A DNA stretch of 64,000 bases from Schaedlerella arabinosiphila. Its GTDB lineage: Bacteria; Bacillota; Clostridia; Lachnospirales; Lachnospiraceae. This document shows positions 52,858 through 62,195 of the stretch, in pieces (position 1 is the stretch's first letter; each line of letters begins with the position of its first letter). A program made the position numbers and the translations under genes. The notes under the pieces are model-generated. The model worked only from the letters and a program-made list of their open reading frames with translations, was not told where the DNA came from and made no database searches. The stretch is taken from NCBI RefSeq assembly GCF_003885045.1, contig NZ_RHJS01000002.1, positions 1,736,001-1,800,000 of the forward strand. Direction: 5' to 3'.

Positions 52858-52913
52858 TTGACAGAAGTCTGAAATCGTACTATAATCACATAGTGTGATT
52901 TAGTATGATTTCG
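52858..52913 (+). promoter_or_regulatory. Consensus promoter overlapped by a MarR-type dyad
   Basis: TTGACA (52858-52863), exactly 17 bases, TATAAT (52881-52886): a perfect sigma-A promoter. Over and downstream of the -10 lies AATCACA-TAG-TGTGATT (52884-52900), extended outward by nearly matching arms that begin GAAATC (52872) and end GATTTC (about 52912). The MarR gene starts 23 bases later. Confidence 0.85.
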
Positions 52914-52935
52914 GACTGAGAGGTGATAATCAAAG

Positions 52936-53394
52936 ATGAAAATAAAACAGGAAAAAGCGCTGAAAGAATATAATTCCCTCTGGCGGGAGATTGATATGCT
53001 GTGGCATGAGATCGCGCGGAAGGCGGGGGTGTCTGACAGCGCCCATGCCATACTTTTCGCGATTCTGGAGCTGGGAGAGGGGTGCCTTCAGAAGGACATC
53101 TGCGGCATGTGCTCCATCAGCAAGCAGACCATCCATTCCTCCATCAAAAATCTGGAAAAGGCCGGCCTGATCGTGTTCGGGCAGGACAGCGGAAAGGAAA
53201 AGAGGGTGTATCTCACCCCCCAGGGAAAGGCATTTGCCAGAGAGCGGATACTGCCCTCCGCGGATGCAGAAAACCAGGTATTCGCGGAGATGTCCAAACA
53301 GGAAAGCAGCGAGCTGCTCCGGCTGACCGAGCTGTACCTGGTGAGGCTCCGTGAGAAGATCAACGAGCAAGAAAAAAACAGGAGGAAAACATGA
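52936..53394 (+). CDS. MarR-family transcriptional regulator
   Basis: The 152-residue protein has a MarR winged helix: CLQKDICGMCSISKQTIHSSIKNLEKAGLI and wing SGKEKRVYLTPQGKAFA. It overlaps the following MATE gene by four bases (ATGA), which makes it the likely repressor of that pump. The palindromic promoter directly upstream suggests autorepression relieved by a substrate of the pump. Confidence 0.93.
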   Translation: MKIKQEKALKEYNSLWREIDMLWHEIARKAGVSDSAHAILFAILELGEGCLQKDICGMCSISKQTIHSSIKNLEKAGLIVFGQDSGKEKRVYLTPQGKAFARERILPSADAENQVFAEMSKQESSELLRLTELYLVRLREKINEQEKNRRKT

Positions 53395-54722
53395 GAATAC
53401 AATTATCAGACCATTTTACTTATAAGAGACTGCTTCGTTTTACGATTCCGTCCATCATCATGATGATCTGCACGTCGGTGTACAGCATCGTGGACGGACT
53501 GTTCGTGTCAAACTATGTAGGAACTACGCCCTTCGCGGCCTTAAACCTGATGATGCCGCTGCTTATGGGGATCAGTACCGTGGGATTTATGATCGGGACC
53601 GGCGGAAGCGCGCTGGTAGCGATCAAGCTGGGGGAAGGGGAGCGGGAAAAGGCCAACGCATATTTTTCCATGCTGATCTATATCCTCATCGGCGTCGGGC
53701 TTGCGGTGGCTGTCACCGCCTTTCTTTTGATGCGGCCCATCGCCTATGCCATCGGCGCCACCGATGCTATGATCGAATACTGTGTGCTCTACGGAAGGAT
53801 TCTGTGCGTCTCTCTCACGGGATTCATGCTGCAGATCGCGTTCCAGAGCTTTTTTATTGTGGCGGAAAAACCGGAATTGAGCCTGAAGATGTCCCTCATC
53901 TCGGGTATCACCAATGTGATCCTGGACTACCTGTTCATCGTGGTGTTCGGCTGGGGGCTTGCAGGCGCCGGGGCGGCCACGGCTGCGGGGGAGATCATAG
54001 GAGGATTGGGCCCCATCCTTTATTTTTCACGGGAAAACAACAGCCTGCTGCGGCTAGGGAAGCCCTGCTTCGACGGCAGGGTTCTGCTGAAAACCTGCAC
54101 CAACGGTTCCTCGGAACTGATGACCAACATTTCCTCCTCCATCGTCAATATCCTGTACAATTACCAGCTTATGCGCCTGGCCGGTGAAGACGGTGTGGCG
54201 GCCTACGGGGTCATCATGTACGTAACCTTTATCTTTGCGGCGGTGAATATCGGGTATTCCATCGGAAGCGCGCCTGTGGTCAGCTACAACTACGGCGCCG
54301 GAAACCAAAAGGAATTGAAAAATATTTTCCGCAAAAGCGTTGTGGCCATCGGCAGTGCGGGAATCACCATGACGATCCTGGCCGAGCTGCTTTCTTACCC
54401 CATGACCCGGGTATTCGTAGGATACGACCCGGACCTTTTTGCCATGACCTGCCGCGGATTCCGGCTGTACGCCCTTTCCTTCCTGTTAAGCGGTACCAAT
54501 ATCTGGGGCTCCGGCTTCTTTACCGCGTTGGGGGACGGGGGAGTTTCCGCGCTTATTTCCTTTTTGCGTACGCTTTTGTTCCAGGTGTCGATGGTATTGC
54601 TTCTGCCTGTTTTCCTGAAGCTGGACGGGGTCTGGCTGGCCATCGTGGCCGCGGAATCGCTGGCATTATTTGTGACAGCCGTATTTTTGACAAGAAAACG
54701 GAAAAAATACCACTATGCGTAA
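53391..54722 (+). CDS. MATE-family efflux transporter under MarR control
   Basis: The 443-residue protein has twelve hydrophobic segments and MATE features (SIVDGLFVSNYVGTTPFAALNLMMP, IGSAPVVSYNYGAGN). It differs from the MATE pump at 51345-52706 and is not a recent duplicate. GGAGG precedes the ATG, which overlaps the MarR stop. The YyaL-like gene follows 27 bases later with its own ribosome binding site. Confidence 0.92.
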   Translation: MRIQLSDHFTYKRLLRFTIPSIIMMICTSVYSIVDGLFVSNYVGTTPFAALNLMMPLLMGISTVGFMIGTGGSALVAIKLGEGEREKANAYFSMLIYILIGVGLAVAVTAFLLMRPIAYAIGATDAMIEYCVLYGRILCVSLTGFMLQIAFQSFFIVAEKPELSLKMSLISGITNVILDYLFIVVFGWGLAGAGAATAAGEIIGGLGPILYFSRENNSLLRLGKPCFDGRVLLKTCTNGSSELMTNISSSIVNILYNYQLMRLAGEDGVAAYGVIMYVTFIFAAVNIGYSIGSAPVVSYNYGAGNQKELKNIFRKSVVAIGSAGITMTILAELLSYPMTRVFVGYDPDLFAMTCRGFRLYALSFLLSGTNIWGSGFFTALGDGGVSALISFLRTLLFQVSMVLLLPVFLKLDGVWLAIVAAESLALFVTAVFLTRKRKKYHYA

Positions 54723-54749
54723 TGAACGTTTTCAAAAGGAGAGTATGGT

Positions 54750-56969
54750 ATGAGCAACCGTTTAAAAGACCAGAGCAGCCCTTATCTGCTGCAGCATGCC
54801 GAAAACCCTGTGGACTGGTATCCATGGGGGGACGAGGCATTTGAAAAAGCCTCAGGGGAGGATAAGCCGGTGTTTCTGAGCATCGGCTACAGCACCTGCC
54901 ACTGGTGCCATGTGATGGCCCATGAAAGTTTCGAAGACCCTGAGATCGCCGGGATTCTGAACCGGTATTTCGTGTCCGTCAAGGTGGACCGGGAGGAACG
55001 GCCGGATATTGACAGCGTTTACATGGAGGTCTGCCAGGCCCTGACCGGAAGCGGCGGATGGCCCATGAGTATCTTCATGACAGCCGGCCAGAAGCCTTTT
55101 TTCGCAGGCACCTATTTTCCGGCCAGGGCACGATACGGCGCCGTCGGGTTTTCGGACCTGCTGCTTGCCATTGCCCGGCAGTGGAAGAGCGGCAGATCCG
55201 ACCTGCTGCGCTCTGCAGAGCAGATCCTTTCCCATATTCAAAGCCCAAAAGACACAGAAAAGAGTTCCCTTTCCTGGGAACATGGCCGGAACCTGCCCGA
55301 CGAGGCAGCGAAGCAGTTTTCACAGAGCTTTGATCCGGCCCACGGCGGATTCGGCCGGGCTCCCAAATTTCCCACACCCCACAATTTGATATTTCTCACC
55401 TTGTACGCCCGGGGCAGACAGGACGGAGCGGCGATGGCGCAGGTTCTGACCACCCTGGACAAGATGCGCAGAGGCGGGATCTTCGACCAGATCGGCTATG
55501 GGTTCTCGCGCTACTCCACGGACCCTTATTTTCTGGTGCCCCATTTTGAAAAAATGCTCTATGACAACGCGCTTTTGATTCTGGCGTACACCGCCGCGGC
55601 CAAAGCAAAAAACAGCCGGGAGCTGCTGGATACGGCGGAAAAAACCGCGGATTATATTTTCCGGGAAATGACCGGAGCGGAAGGAGAATTTTACTCGGCC
55701 CAGGACGCGGACAGCGGCGGGGAAGAGGGAAAATATTACGTCTGGAGCCGTGAGGAAATCTGCCGGGTTCTGGGAGATGAAAGGGGCGCAAAGTTCTGCG
55801 CGTATTTCGGGATCACGGAGGAAGGGAATTTTGAAGGCAGGAATATCCCCAACCTGCTGAACGGCAATTCCCTCCGGGACGGATTTGACAAAGAGAAGAA
55901 AGCACTGTATGATTACCGTAAATGCCGGGAGGCCCTTCATCTGGACGATAAGGTTCTGACCGCGTGGAATGCCCTGATGATCTGCGCTTTGTCCGTGCTG
56001 TACCGGGCCACGGGCTCTAAGCGTTACCTTCAGGCGGCAGAGCGGGCACACCGGTTCATTGAACAAAATCTTTCAAAGGGCAGCCGGCTCTACGTGAGCT
56101 GCCGGAACAAGGTGCGGTCCGTAAAGGGATTTCTGGATGACTACGCCTTCTACACGGCCGCATTGCTCTGCCTCTACGAGGCTTCCGGAAAATCTCTCTA
56201 TCTGGAACGTGCAGAGCAGATCTGCGGCGAGGCAAGGAGCCAGTTTGAAGCCGGGGAGGGAGGCTTCTATCTGTACGGACACCAAAACAGCCCGCTGATC
56301 ACCAGGCCAAAGGAGAGCTACGACGGGGCGCTGCCCAGCGGAAACTCTGTCATGGCCTACTGCCTGGTCCGGCTTTCACAGCTTACCGGCGATTCCGGGA
56401 GCTCTGCCGGGGCGGGGGCAGGTGGCAGCCGTAAAAGGGCAGATGGGCCGGAAAACCATGCCGGGGCGGATACCGGTGACTGCCTGGCAAAGACCGCAGA
56501 TCGGAAACGTGATTACCGGCAGGCGGCAGAGAAACAGCTTCGATTTATGGCAGGGGAAGCGCGGCAGTACCCCATGGGATACAGTCTGTTTCTCACCGCC
56601 TGGCTTCTGTACGAAAATCCACCCCAGGAAATCACCGTTGTGCTCTCAAAAGAGGACTCTCCTGAGGAGATTATGGCAAGGCTTCCGCTCTGCTCGAATG
56701 TGAAAATCTATGTGGATAATGTGGAAAATGCAAGAATAACGGAAAGTGTGAATTGTGTGAAAAGTGTGGATAACTTTTCGGGCAGCCGGGGCAAAGCGTC
56801 CCCAAGGATTTCCGAGAAAATAAGTCCTGACCGGGAAATGCCGGATTCATCAACCTTTGAGAGACTGCCCCCGTGTCCGGACGGATACACACTGTTAAAT
56901 GGAAAGACGACCTATTACGTGTGTAAAAATCACACCTGTTATCCACCTTCCAACCAGATTCCGGGATGA
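54750..56969 (+). CDS. Thioredoxin-domain protein, YyaL/DUF255 family
   Basis: The 739-residue protein starts [25 protein letters not shown], with the thioredoxin-like STCHWCHVM (C50, C53) and GGWPMSIFM, followed by an alpha/alpha-barrel with [29 protein letters not shown] and [13 protein letters not shown]. These mark the YyaL/SPATA20 family, whose reaction is unknown. A poorly conserved, Gly/Ala/Asp-rich insertion of about 45 residues (roughly 550-595) and a Ser-rich stretch near the C-terminus look like linkers. Confidence 0.92.
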   Translation: MSNRLKDQSSPYLLQHAENPVDWYPWGDEAFEKASGEDKPVFLSIGYSTCHWCHVMAHESFEDPEIAGILNRYFVSVKVDREERPDIDSVYMEVCQALTGSGGWPMSIFMTAGQKPFFAGTYFPARARYGAVGFSDLLLAIARQWKSGRSDLLRSAEQILSHIQSPKDTEKSSLSWEHGRNLPDEAAKQFSQSFDPAHGGFGRAPKFPTPHNLIFLTLYARGRQDGAAMAQVLTTLDKMRRGGIFDQIGYGFSRYSTDPYFLVPHFEKMLYDNALLILAYTAAAKAKNSRELLDTAEKTADYIFREMTGAEGEFYSAQDADSGGEEGKYYVWSREEICRVLGDERGAKFCAYFGITEEGNFEGRNIPNLLNGNSLRDGFDKEKKALYDYRKCREALHLDDKVLTAWNALMICALSVLYRATGSKRYLQAAERAHRFIEQNLSKGSRLYVSCRNKVRSVKGFLDDYAFYTAALLCLYEASGKSLYLERAEQICGEARSQFEAGEGGFYLYGHQNSPLITRPKESYDGALPSGNSVMAYCLVRLSQLTGDSGSSAGAGAGGSRKRADGPENHAGADTGDCLAKTADRKRDYRQAAEKQLRFMAGEARQYPMGYSLFLTAWLLYENPPQEITVVLSKEDSPEEIMARLPLCSNVKIYVDNVENARITESVNCVKSVDNFSGSRGKASPRISEKISPDREMPDSSTFERLPPCPDGYTLLNGKTTYYVCKNHTCYPPSNQIPG

Positions 56970-57179
56970 AGAAAATGAAGAAAAGCATTCTGTGCTCATA
57001 GGGACACCATTTTTTTTTGATTTCGAGCAGTCCGGTTCCCTCAAAATGTTTCCGGAAGGATGGTCGGTCATCCTGAAAAACGGAAAAAATCAGCAGATTG
57101 TATACAAGTATACGCTACAATACCCATTATGGCCATTCGGCCATTTCATGAAGTATACAAAAGAAGGAGGACGCAGAAA
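56970..57179 (+). other. Intergenic region with palindromes
   Basis: No gene is convincing here. TTGTATACAA (57098-57107) is a perfect 10-bp palindrome followed at once by GTATAC, and a third TATACAA half-site lies near 57154. TACAAT at 57116-57121 could be a -10. A GntR- or TetR-type operator for the following hydrolase is possible. Confidence 0.3.
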
Positions 57180-57860
57180 ATGGATATCAAACTGCATTAT
57201 ACGGAACAAGGGGAGGGCGACCCTCTGATCCTGCTCCATGGAAACGGGGAGGATGGAACCTATTTTGTCCATCAGACATCCCATTTCTCGAAAACACGCC
57301 GGGTCATCGCCGTAGATACCAGGGGCCACGGAAAGTCCCCGAGGGGAACGGCCCCTTTTGGCATCCGGCAGTTTGCGGAGGATCTGCGTGCCTTTCTGGA
57401 TGAACTTCAGATCGAGCAGGCAGATATTCTCGGATTTTCCGACGGCGGAAATATCGCGCTGACCTTTGCCATCCTCTGTCCCGAGCGGGTCAGGCGGCTG
57501 ATCTTAAACGGAGCCAATCTGAATCCAGGGGGCGTAAAGCCCTCTGTCCAGATCCCCATCGTCATAGGATACCATATTACCTCCCTGTTCGCAGGAAAGA
57601 GTGCGAAGGCCAGAAATCATGCGGAACTCCTGGGGCTGATGGTTCATGACCCGGATATCGGGACAGAGGAGCTAAAAAAAGTCCGGGCAAAGACGCTTGT
57701 GATCGTGGGCACAAAGGATATGATCCGCGAGTCCCATACACGGCAGATTTATGATCATCTGCCAGATGCCAGGCTTGTGATCCTGCCGGGGGATCATTTT
57801 ATCGCAAATAAGAACCCTGACAGATTCAACCGGGCGGTGGAAGCATTTTTAAGGGAGTGA
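57180..57860 (+). CDS. Alpha/beta hydrolase
   Basis: The 226-residue protein starts MDIKLHYTEQGEGDPLILLHGNGED and has the nucleophile elbow GFSDGG (S87), an acidic residue in VGTKDM and a C-terminal GDHFI histidine, completing a Ser-Asp-His triad. The oxyanion HGNG motif is at 20-23. The substrate is unknown (esterase or lipase class). ATG 57180 follows AAGGAGGACGC; a longer open frame upstream has no family similarity. The next gene starts about six bases after its stop. Confidence 0.9.
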   Translation: MDIKLHYTEQGEGDPLILLHGNGEDGTYFVHQTSHFSKTRRVIAVDTRGHGKSPRGTAPFGIRQFAEDLRAFLDELQIEQADILGFSDGGNIALTFAILCPERVRRLILNGANLNPGGVKPSVQIPIVIGYHITSLFAGKSAKARNHAELLGLMVHDPDIGTEELKKVRAKTLVIVGTKDMIRESHTRQIYDHLPDARLVILPGDHFIANKNPDRFNRAVEAFLRE

Positions 57861-57866
57861 ATGAGG

Positions 57867-59627
57867 ATGAAGATTTTACTGACAGCCATCAATACGAAAT
57901 ATATCCATTCCAACCTTGCGGTCTTCAGCCTGCGCGCCTTTGCCCTGCAGGAGAGGAAGGAGTATCAAACGTGCGTGGAGATTGCGGAGTATACGATCAA
58001 CCAGCAGGTGGATGAGATCCTCATGGATCTCTATGTCAGGCAGCCGGAGGTACTCTGCTTTTCCTGCTATCTGTGGAATATCGTGTATGTGGAGCAGCTT
58101 GTTAAGGAGCTTAAAAAAGTCCTTCCGGATACAGAAATCTGGCTGGGCGGGCCGGAGGTTTCCAGCCATCCCAAACATGTGCTAAAGCGGATGCCCCAGG
58201 TTCGAGGCGTGATGTGCTGGGAAGGGGAAGAGACTTTCCTGGAGCTGGCAGACTATTACCACGGCAAGATCCATTCGCTGAAGGAAATCCACGGGATCGT
58301 GTATGCACAGGCAGGAGAAATCGCGGAAAATCCAGCCCGCCGGGTATTGGATCTGAACCGGGTCCCCTTCGTATACCATCCCGAGTTTTCTGTCGATTCC
58401 GGGACACCTGGAAGGGACAGGGAGGAGATGGAACGCTTCCGCAATAAGATCCTTTACTATGAGTCCAGCCGGGGGTGCCCTTTTTCCTGCAGTTACTGCC
58501 TTTCCTCCATCGACAAATGCCTGCGGTTTCGGAAGCTGGAGACGGTTCAAAAGGAGCTGCAGTTTTTCATTGACCGGGAGGTTTCTCAGGTAAAGTTTGT
58601 GGATCGGACGTTCAACTGCCGCCATGACCATGCATTTGCCGTCTGGTCCTATCTGGCGGAGCATGACAGGGGAAAGACCAATTTCCATTTTGAGGTGGCC
58701 GCGGACCTGCTCAATGAGGAAGAGCTACGGCTGATCGCATCCATGCGCCCGGGACTGATCCAGTTGGAGATCGGGGTTCAGTCCACCAATCCCAAAACCC
58801 TGGGGGCGATCCGCCGGAACATGAATTTTGAGAAGGTGCGGGCCGCAGTCAGCTATATTCATGCCTGCGGAAACATCCATCAGCATCTGGATTTGATCGC
58901 CGGGCTTCCCCACGAAGATATAAAAAGCTTTCAGAAGTCATTTAATGATGTCTACGCGCTGCATCCCGAACAGCTCCAGCTTGGATTTCTGAAGGTGCTC
59001 AAAGGGGCATGCATGGAAGAACAGGCCGGAAACTACCGGCTTCTTTACCAGGACAGACCGCCTTTTGAAGTCCTCTCTACCAGATGGCTTTCCTATGGGG
59101 ATGTGATCCGGCTCAAGGGGATTGAAGAGATGGTGGAGGTCTATTACAACAGCGGGCAGTTCGTACATACGATGGAACGCATGGAGCAGGCTTTTCCGGA
59201 TGCGTTTACCATGTATGACCGGCTCCGTGCGTATTATGAAAGGCACTGCCTTCGCGGAGTCAGCCATTCCAGGGTCAGAAGGTACGAGATCCTGCTGGAT
59301 TTTGCGGCAGAGGAAGACGGGGCGCAGACAGACGCCTACAGGGAACTGCTGACTTATGACCTGTATCTGCGGGAAAATGTAAAGAACCGGCCCGCCTTTG
59401 CCGGGAGCCCGAGTGTCACGAAAGAGGAGGAGACAGCCTTTTACCGGCAGGAAGCGGCGGAACACCGCTATCTCTTGGAATATGAGCAGTATGACAAGAG
59501 GCAACTTCGGAAAATGACGCATCTGGAGCGGGTGAATGGGGAAATTCTTTTGTTTGATTACCAGAACCGCAGTCCATTGACGAACCAGGCGGCGGTGTAC
59601 CGCGTATCCTTACCGTCTCGGTTCTGA
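57867..59627 (+). CDS. B12-binding-domain radical SAM protein (DUF4080 type)
   Basis: About 586 residues: an N-terminal cobalamin-binding-like Rossmann domain (MKILLTAINTKYIHSNLAVFSLRA ... LGGPEVSSHP), a radical SAM core with C204, C208 and C211 (RGCPFSCSYC) and a C-terminal DUF4080-like domain. Such enzymes usually modify RNA, proteins or small molecules; this group is uncharacterised. The cobalamin-binding DxHxxG motif is not visible, so B12 binding is unsure. ATG 57867 has AGGGAG at nine bases; ATG 57861 is closer. Confidence 0.87.
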   Translation: MKILLTAINTKYIHSNLAVFSLRAFALQERKEYQTCVEIAEYTINQQVDEILMDLYVRQPEVLCFSCYLWNIVYVEQLVKELKKVLPDTEIWLGGPEVSSHPKHVLKRMPQVRGVMCWEGEETFLELADYYHGKIHSLKEIHGIVYAQAGEIAENPARRVLDLNRVPFVYHPEFSVDSGTPGRDREEMERFRNKILYYESSRGCPFSCSYCLSSIDKCLRFRKLETVQKELQFFIDREVSQVKFVDRTFNCRHDHAFAVWSYLAEHDRGKTNFHFEVAADLLNEEELRLIASMRPGLIQLEIGVQSTNPKTLGAIRRNMNFEKVRAAVSYIHACGNIHQHLDLIAGLPHEDIKSFQKSFNDVYALHPEQLQLGFLKVLKGACMEEQAGNYRLLYQDRPPFEVLSTRWLSYGDVIRLKGIEEMVEVYYNSGQFVHTMERMEQAFPDAFTMYDRLRAYYERHCLRGVSHSRVRRYEILLDFAAEEDGAQTDAYRELLTYDLYLRENVKNRPAFAGSPSVTKEEETAFYRQEAAEHRYLLEYEQYDKRQLRKMTHLERVNGEILLFDYQNRSPLTNQAAVYRVSLPSRF

Positions 59628-59639
59628 AAGGTCAAAAGG

Positions 59640-59665
59640 GGCGGGCTTTGGCCTGCCTCATTTTT
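59640..59665 (+). terminator. Terminator of the radical SAM gene
   Basis: GGCGGGC (59640-59646) pairs with GCCTGCC (59651-59657; one G-U) around TTTG and is followed by TCATTTTT, 12 bases after the stop. Confidence 0.65.
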
Positions 59666-59779
59666 CCGAACGGGAGATGCTTTGGCAAGGGGCGATACTT
59701 TTACATTTTTAATCGTAACACGGACATCCAGTTTTCGGGGAATTCCATTCTCCATAGAATCGTTTCATCGGGAAGATAT

Positions 59780-59916
59780 TTTTTTATACAATGTTTCAGC
59801 TCTTTGTGCTATATATGACGAAAGGCTCCCACAGGAGCCTTCCGGACCGAAGGCTTCACAAGTTTCTCCGGTACGATCACTGAACACAATATAACAAAAA
59901 AAAGAGGCTTTGTCAA
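59780..59916 (-). ncRNA. Candidate structured RNA with its own promoter
   Basis: On the minus strand TTGACA (59911-59916), exactly 17 bases and TATATT (59888-59893) form a near-consensus promoter. No convincing gene follows for over 100 bases. The predicted transcript starts near 59881 and folds into ACCG/CGGU, an 8-bp AAGGCTCC/GGAGCCTT stem (59834-59841 with 59822-59829) and a short closing TGAtCG/CGTCA pair. AGCCTTC (about 59846-59852) can instead pair with the GAAGGCT of the strong stem, giving mutually exclusive folds. No Rfam family is recognised. The rest of the 59628-60054 gap holds only the terminator and the ECF promoter. Confidence 0.4.
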
Positions 59917-60010
59917 CCACTTCGATTCCTATTCAGTATATGCAGACAGGAAAAAAATACACACGTTCTTTCCCCGAAGCTGCAAATTTATTAAAAAAAA
60001 TAATAATTTA

Positions 60011-60035
60011 TGTAACGAACCCTCGTTTTTTCGGA
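60011..60035 (+). promoter_or_regulatory. Candidate ECF-type promoter of the sigma factor operon
   Basis: TGTAAC (60011-60016) and CGGA (60032-60035) separated by 15 bases resemble an ECF -35/-10 pair, with a T6 tract in the spacer. No sigma-A promoter is evident here, so autoregulation is plausible. Confidence 0.35.
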
Positions 60036-60054
60036 TATATAGAGGAGAATACAG

Positions 60055-60663
60055 ATGACCGGTTCACGCGGTGCTGCATGCCCGTTGGGGGGCGGCCCTG
60101 ATGTATTCTCTGGATACGAATACGGCAGACGTACCGGCCGGACATCTGCGGGTTCCGTTTCGAAGGAGGTGAGCGCCCTGAAAGAGATTGAAAAAGCCTA
60201 TACAAAGCATGCAAAGGACGTATATCGGTATCTGTTAAGCCTGTCCCACGACGAAGATCTGGCGGAAGAGCTGACGCAGGAGACCTTTTTCCGGGCCATG
60301 CGCACCATCGACCGTTACGACGGAAGCTGCAAGCTGTCGGTGTGGCTCTGTCAGATTGCAAAGCACCTCTGGTATCAATGGCTCGACAAGCGTTCCCGCT
60401 GGAATCAGGTGGAGCTTACGGAGGATGTGCCCTGTCAGGAATCACCGGAGAAAGCCACCCTGCTTTACATGGAAAAGACCGCGCTGTACCAGGCAATCCA
60501 CACCCTTCCCGATCCGATGCGGGAGCTGGTCTATCTGCGGCTGACCGGAGAATTTTCCTTCGCGGAGATCGGCAGAATCCTGGGAAAAAGTGAAAACTGG
60601 GCGCGCACCACATTTTACCGGGCAAAACAAAAAATCATAGAAGAAATGGAGGCAGAGAAATGA
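60055..60663 (+). CDS. ECF-family RNA polymerase sigma factor
   Basis: Family similarity begins at about residue 42 (KEIEKAYTKHAKDVYRYLLSLSHDEDLAEELTQETFFRA, region 2) and continues through region 4 (LPDPMRELVYLRLTGEFSFAEIGRILGKSENWARTTFYRAK). ATG 60055 has AGGAG seven bases upstream, which would give a 40-residue Gly/Arg-rich extension. A second strong AAGGAGG sits before GTG 60169 (too close) and CTG 60178 (good spacing). The shorter form may be the true or an additional product. The anti-sigma gene overlaps its stop by four bases. Confidence 0.88.
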   Translation: MTGSRGAACPLGGGPDVFSGYEYGRRTGRTSAGSVSKEVSALKEIEKAYTKHAKDVYRYLLSLSHDEDLAEELTQETFFRAMRTIDRYDGSCKLSVWLCQIAKHLWYQWLDKRSRWNQVELTEDVPCQESPEKATLLYMEKTALYQAIHTLPDPMRELVYLRLTGEFSFAEIGRILGKSENWARTTFYRAKQKIIEEMEAEK

Positions 60664-61553
60664 AGTGCTGCATTGTAAAAGACCTGCTGCCAGGCTATAT
60701 CGACGGTCTGACCAGCGAAGAGACCAATGAAGAAGTGAAAATACATCTGGAAAACTGCAGCGCCTGCAACACGATTTATAGGCAGATGACAGAAGAAATC
60801 CCCGTGGAAATACCGCCGGCGGAAGAGGAGATTGATTTTCTGAAAATGTTAAAAGAACGTATGCACCGGAAATACGTGATCGTCGCCCTTTCCACCTGCG
60901 CCGTGCTGATCGGAACTACTATATTTCTCAAAGATTATAAAATTCCGGTTCCCTATGACTCCGCCTGTATGACGGTGGAAGTGTTTGAGGCTGCATATGT
61001 GCCCAACCAGTACGGCCTTCGGGAATGGCAGTATCAGGATCTGACGGCCGGGCGGAAAACAGATGCTGATCAGACAGCTTCGGAGCCGGACGCGGCCGAA
61101 GGAGAGGAAACAGGGACGCAGGATTCGGAGGCGGCTGCTTTGAAACCGGACACGGGCAAAACAGAAGCTTCCGGGGAATATGAAACCAGGGAGAGACTAT
61201 GTTTTGTCCTGAATCTGTCAAAGGAGCAGCAGAGGACTCTAAGGATCAATGATTTCACATCCCAAGGCCGGACGATCCAGCGGAACGGCAAGACTGTAAG
61301 GGTCGTGTATTACTGTTATACCAAAACGCTGTGGAACAGTCTGCTTTCGGATAAAAACACCTTTGTCAATGCTATGATTTCCGAGGGAGCCGTCTATGAA
61401 GAGCATCTTTTCCGGAATGCCAATACAGACGATCAGCCGATCCAACGGGAGATTTACTATCTGCCGAGCGTAAAAGGGTTTGACCATCTTTCGGACGAAG
61501 AGTTTGACGCACAGAGGGAAGGGGCCGAACTGGTCTGGAGCGGAGTCATTTAA
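60660..61553 (+). CDS. Anti-sigma factor with zinc-finger N-terminus
   Basis: The N-terminus has the zf-HC2/ZAS pattern H29-x3-C33-x2-C36 (HLENCSAC), then one membrane helix (about 72-92, YVIVALSTCAVLIGTTIFL) and an outside domain of about 200 residues with a low-complexity Glu/Asp/Thr stretch (about 125-175). It would hold the sigma factor at the membrane until an outside signal. Translation is coupled to the sigma gene (ATGA). Confidence 0.85.
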   Translation: MKCCIVKDLLPGYIDGLTSEETNEEVKIHLENCSACNTIYRQMTEEIPVEIPPAEEEIDFLKMLKERMHRKYVIVALSTCAVLIGTTIFLKDYKIPVPYDSACMTVEVFEAAYVPNQYGLREWQYQDLTAGRKTDADQTASEPDAAEGEETGTQDSEAAALKPDTGKTEASGEYETRERLCFVLNLSKEQQRTLRINDFTSQGRTIQRNGKTVRVVYYCYTKTLWNSLLSDKNTFVNAMISEGAVYEEHLFRNANTDDQPIQREIYYLPSVKGFDHLSDEEFDAQREGAELVWSGVI

Positions 61554-61657
61554 AGAATAGGATGCCTGCTGAAACGGGACATCAGGACGCGTTTTTCGCA
61601 GGCAGGATTCAAATTTGTAATTCGGACGTTTAGACGTGGAAAGGAGAAGTAGAAATT

Positions 61658-62119
61658 ATGTTTTACGGAATTTACTTAGCGGGAATTATTTTCTGGATTC
61701 TGAGAGGAATTGGAGGTGGGTTTGGAACACTGCTGAATTATATGGACGGGTTCACCGGGATGTTTGTTCTGGTTCCCTGTGTGCTGATTTTATTCTGCAC
61801 CCAATCCTTCAAAGCGTTCGGAAGGGCCTTCCTGTTTGCGTTCGGCAAAAGGGACGGTTCCGTTGTTTCATACAGGGAAAGCCTGCTGGCGGTTAAAATG
61901 GTGATGGGAATCTCCGGTCTGTTTGGATTCCTGGGCTTTCTCATAGGAATGAGCTCCAGCATTCGTTCGATGGAAGACCTTTCGTCCATCGAATCCCTGG
62001 GCTGGCTCACGCTGGATCTGTCGGTGGCTATAATTTCATTGGTCTATCCGCTGCTGATCTGTGTCATCCTGCTGCCGGTCTGCTTTATGCTGAAAAAACA
62101 TCTGACGAACAACCTTTGA
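61658..62119 (+). CDS. Small MotA/TolQ-like membrane protein
   Basis: The 153-residue protein has four hydrophobic segments, including a helical pair separated by the short basic loop around FGKRDGSVVSYRESLLAVKMVMG. It resembles the short proteins annotated as MotA-like or MotA/TolQ/ExbB in Lachnospiraceae, but lacks the long cytoplasmic loop of true MotA and no motB is adjacent. The role is unknown. AAGGAG precedes the ATG. Confidence 0.55.
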   Translation: MFYGIYLAGIIFWILRGIGGGFGTLLNYMDGFTGMFVLVPCVLILFCTQSFKAFGRAFLFAFGKRDGSVVSYRESLLAVKMVMGISGLFGFLGFLIGMSSSIRSMEDLSSIESLGWLTLDLSVAIISLVYPLLICVILLPVCFMLKKHLTNNL

Positions 62120-62195
62120 GCATTCTTTTTTCTTGAATTTCACATTCTGCTGTGTTATGATATTATCGTCATATGTCGGAAACGGAGGTGGAGTC

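Noticed and set aside
59558..59755. 65-codon minus-strand frame (MENGIPRKLDVRV...) downstream of the candidate RNA
   Set aside because: No ribosome binding site, overlaps the end and terminator of the radical SAM gene, no recognised domain. It could be a peptide of the candidate transcript, but I cannot support it.
59826..59860. Possible SRP RNA, because GGTCCGGAAGG occurs on the minus strand
   Set aside because: The bases after this stretch do not continue into the conserved GGAAGCAGC apical loop pattern of SRP RNA, and the flanking helix is absent.
59682..59894. 70-codon plus-strand frame in the same gap
   Set aside because: No ribosome binding site or similarity; it spans the hairpins and promoter assigned to the minus strand.
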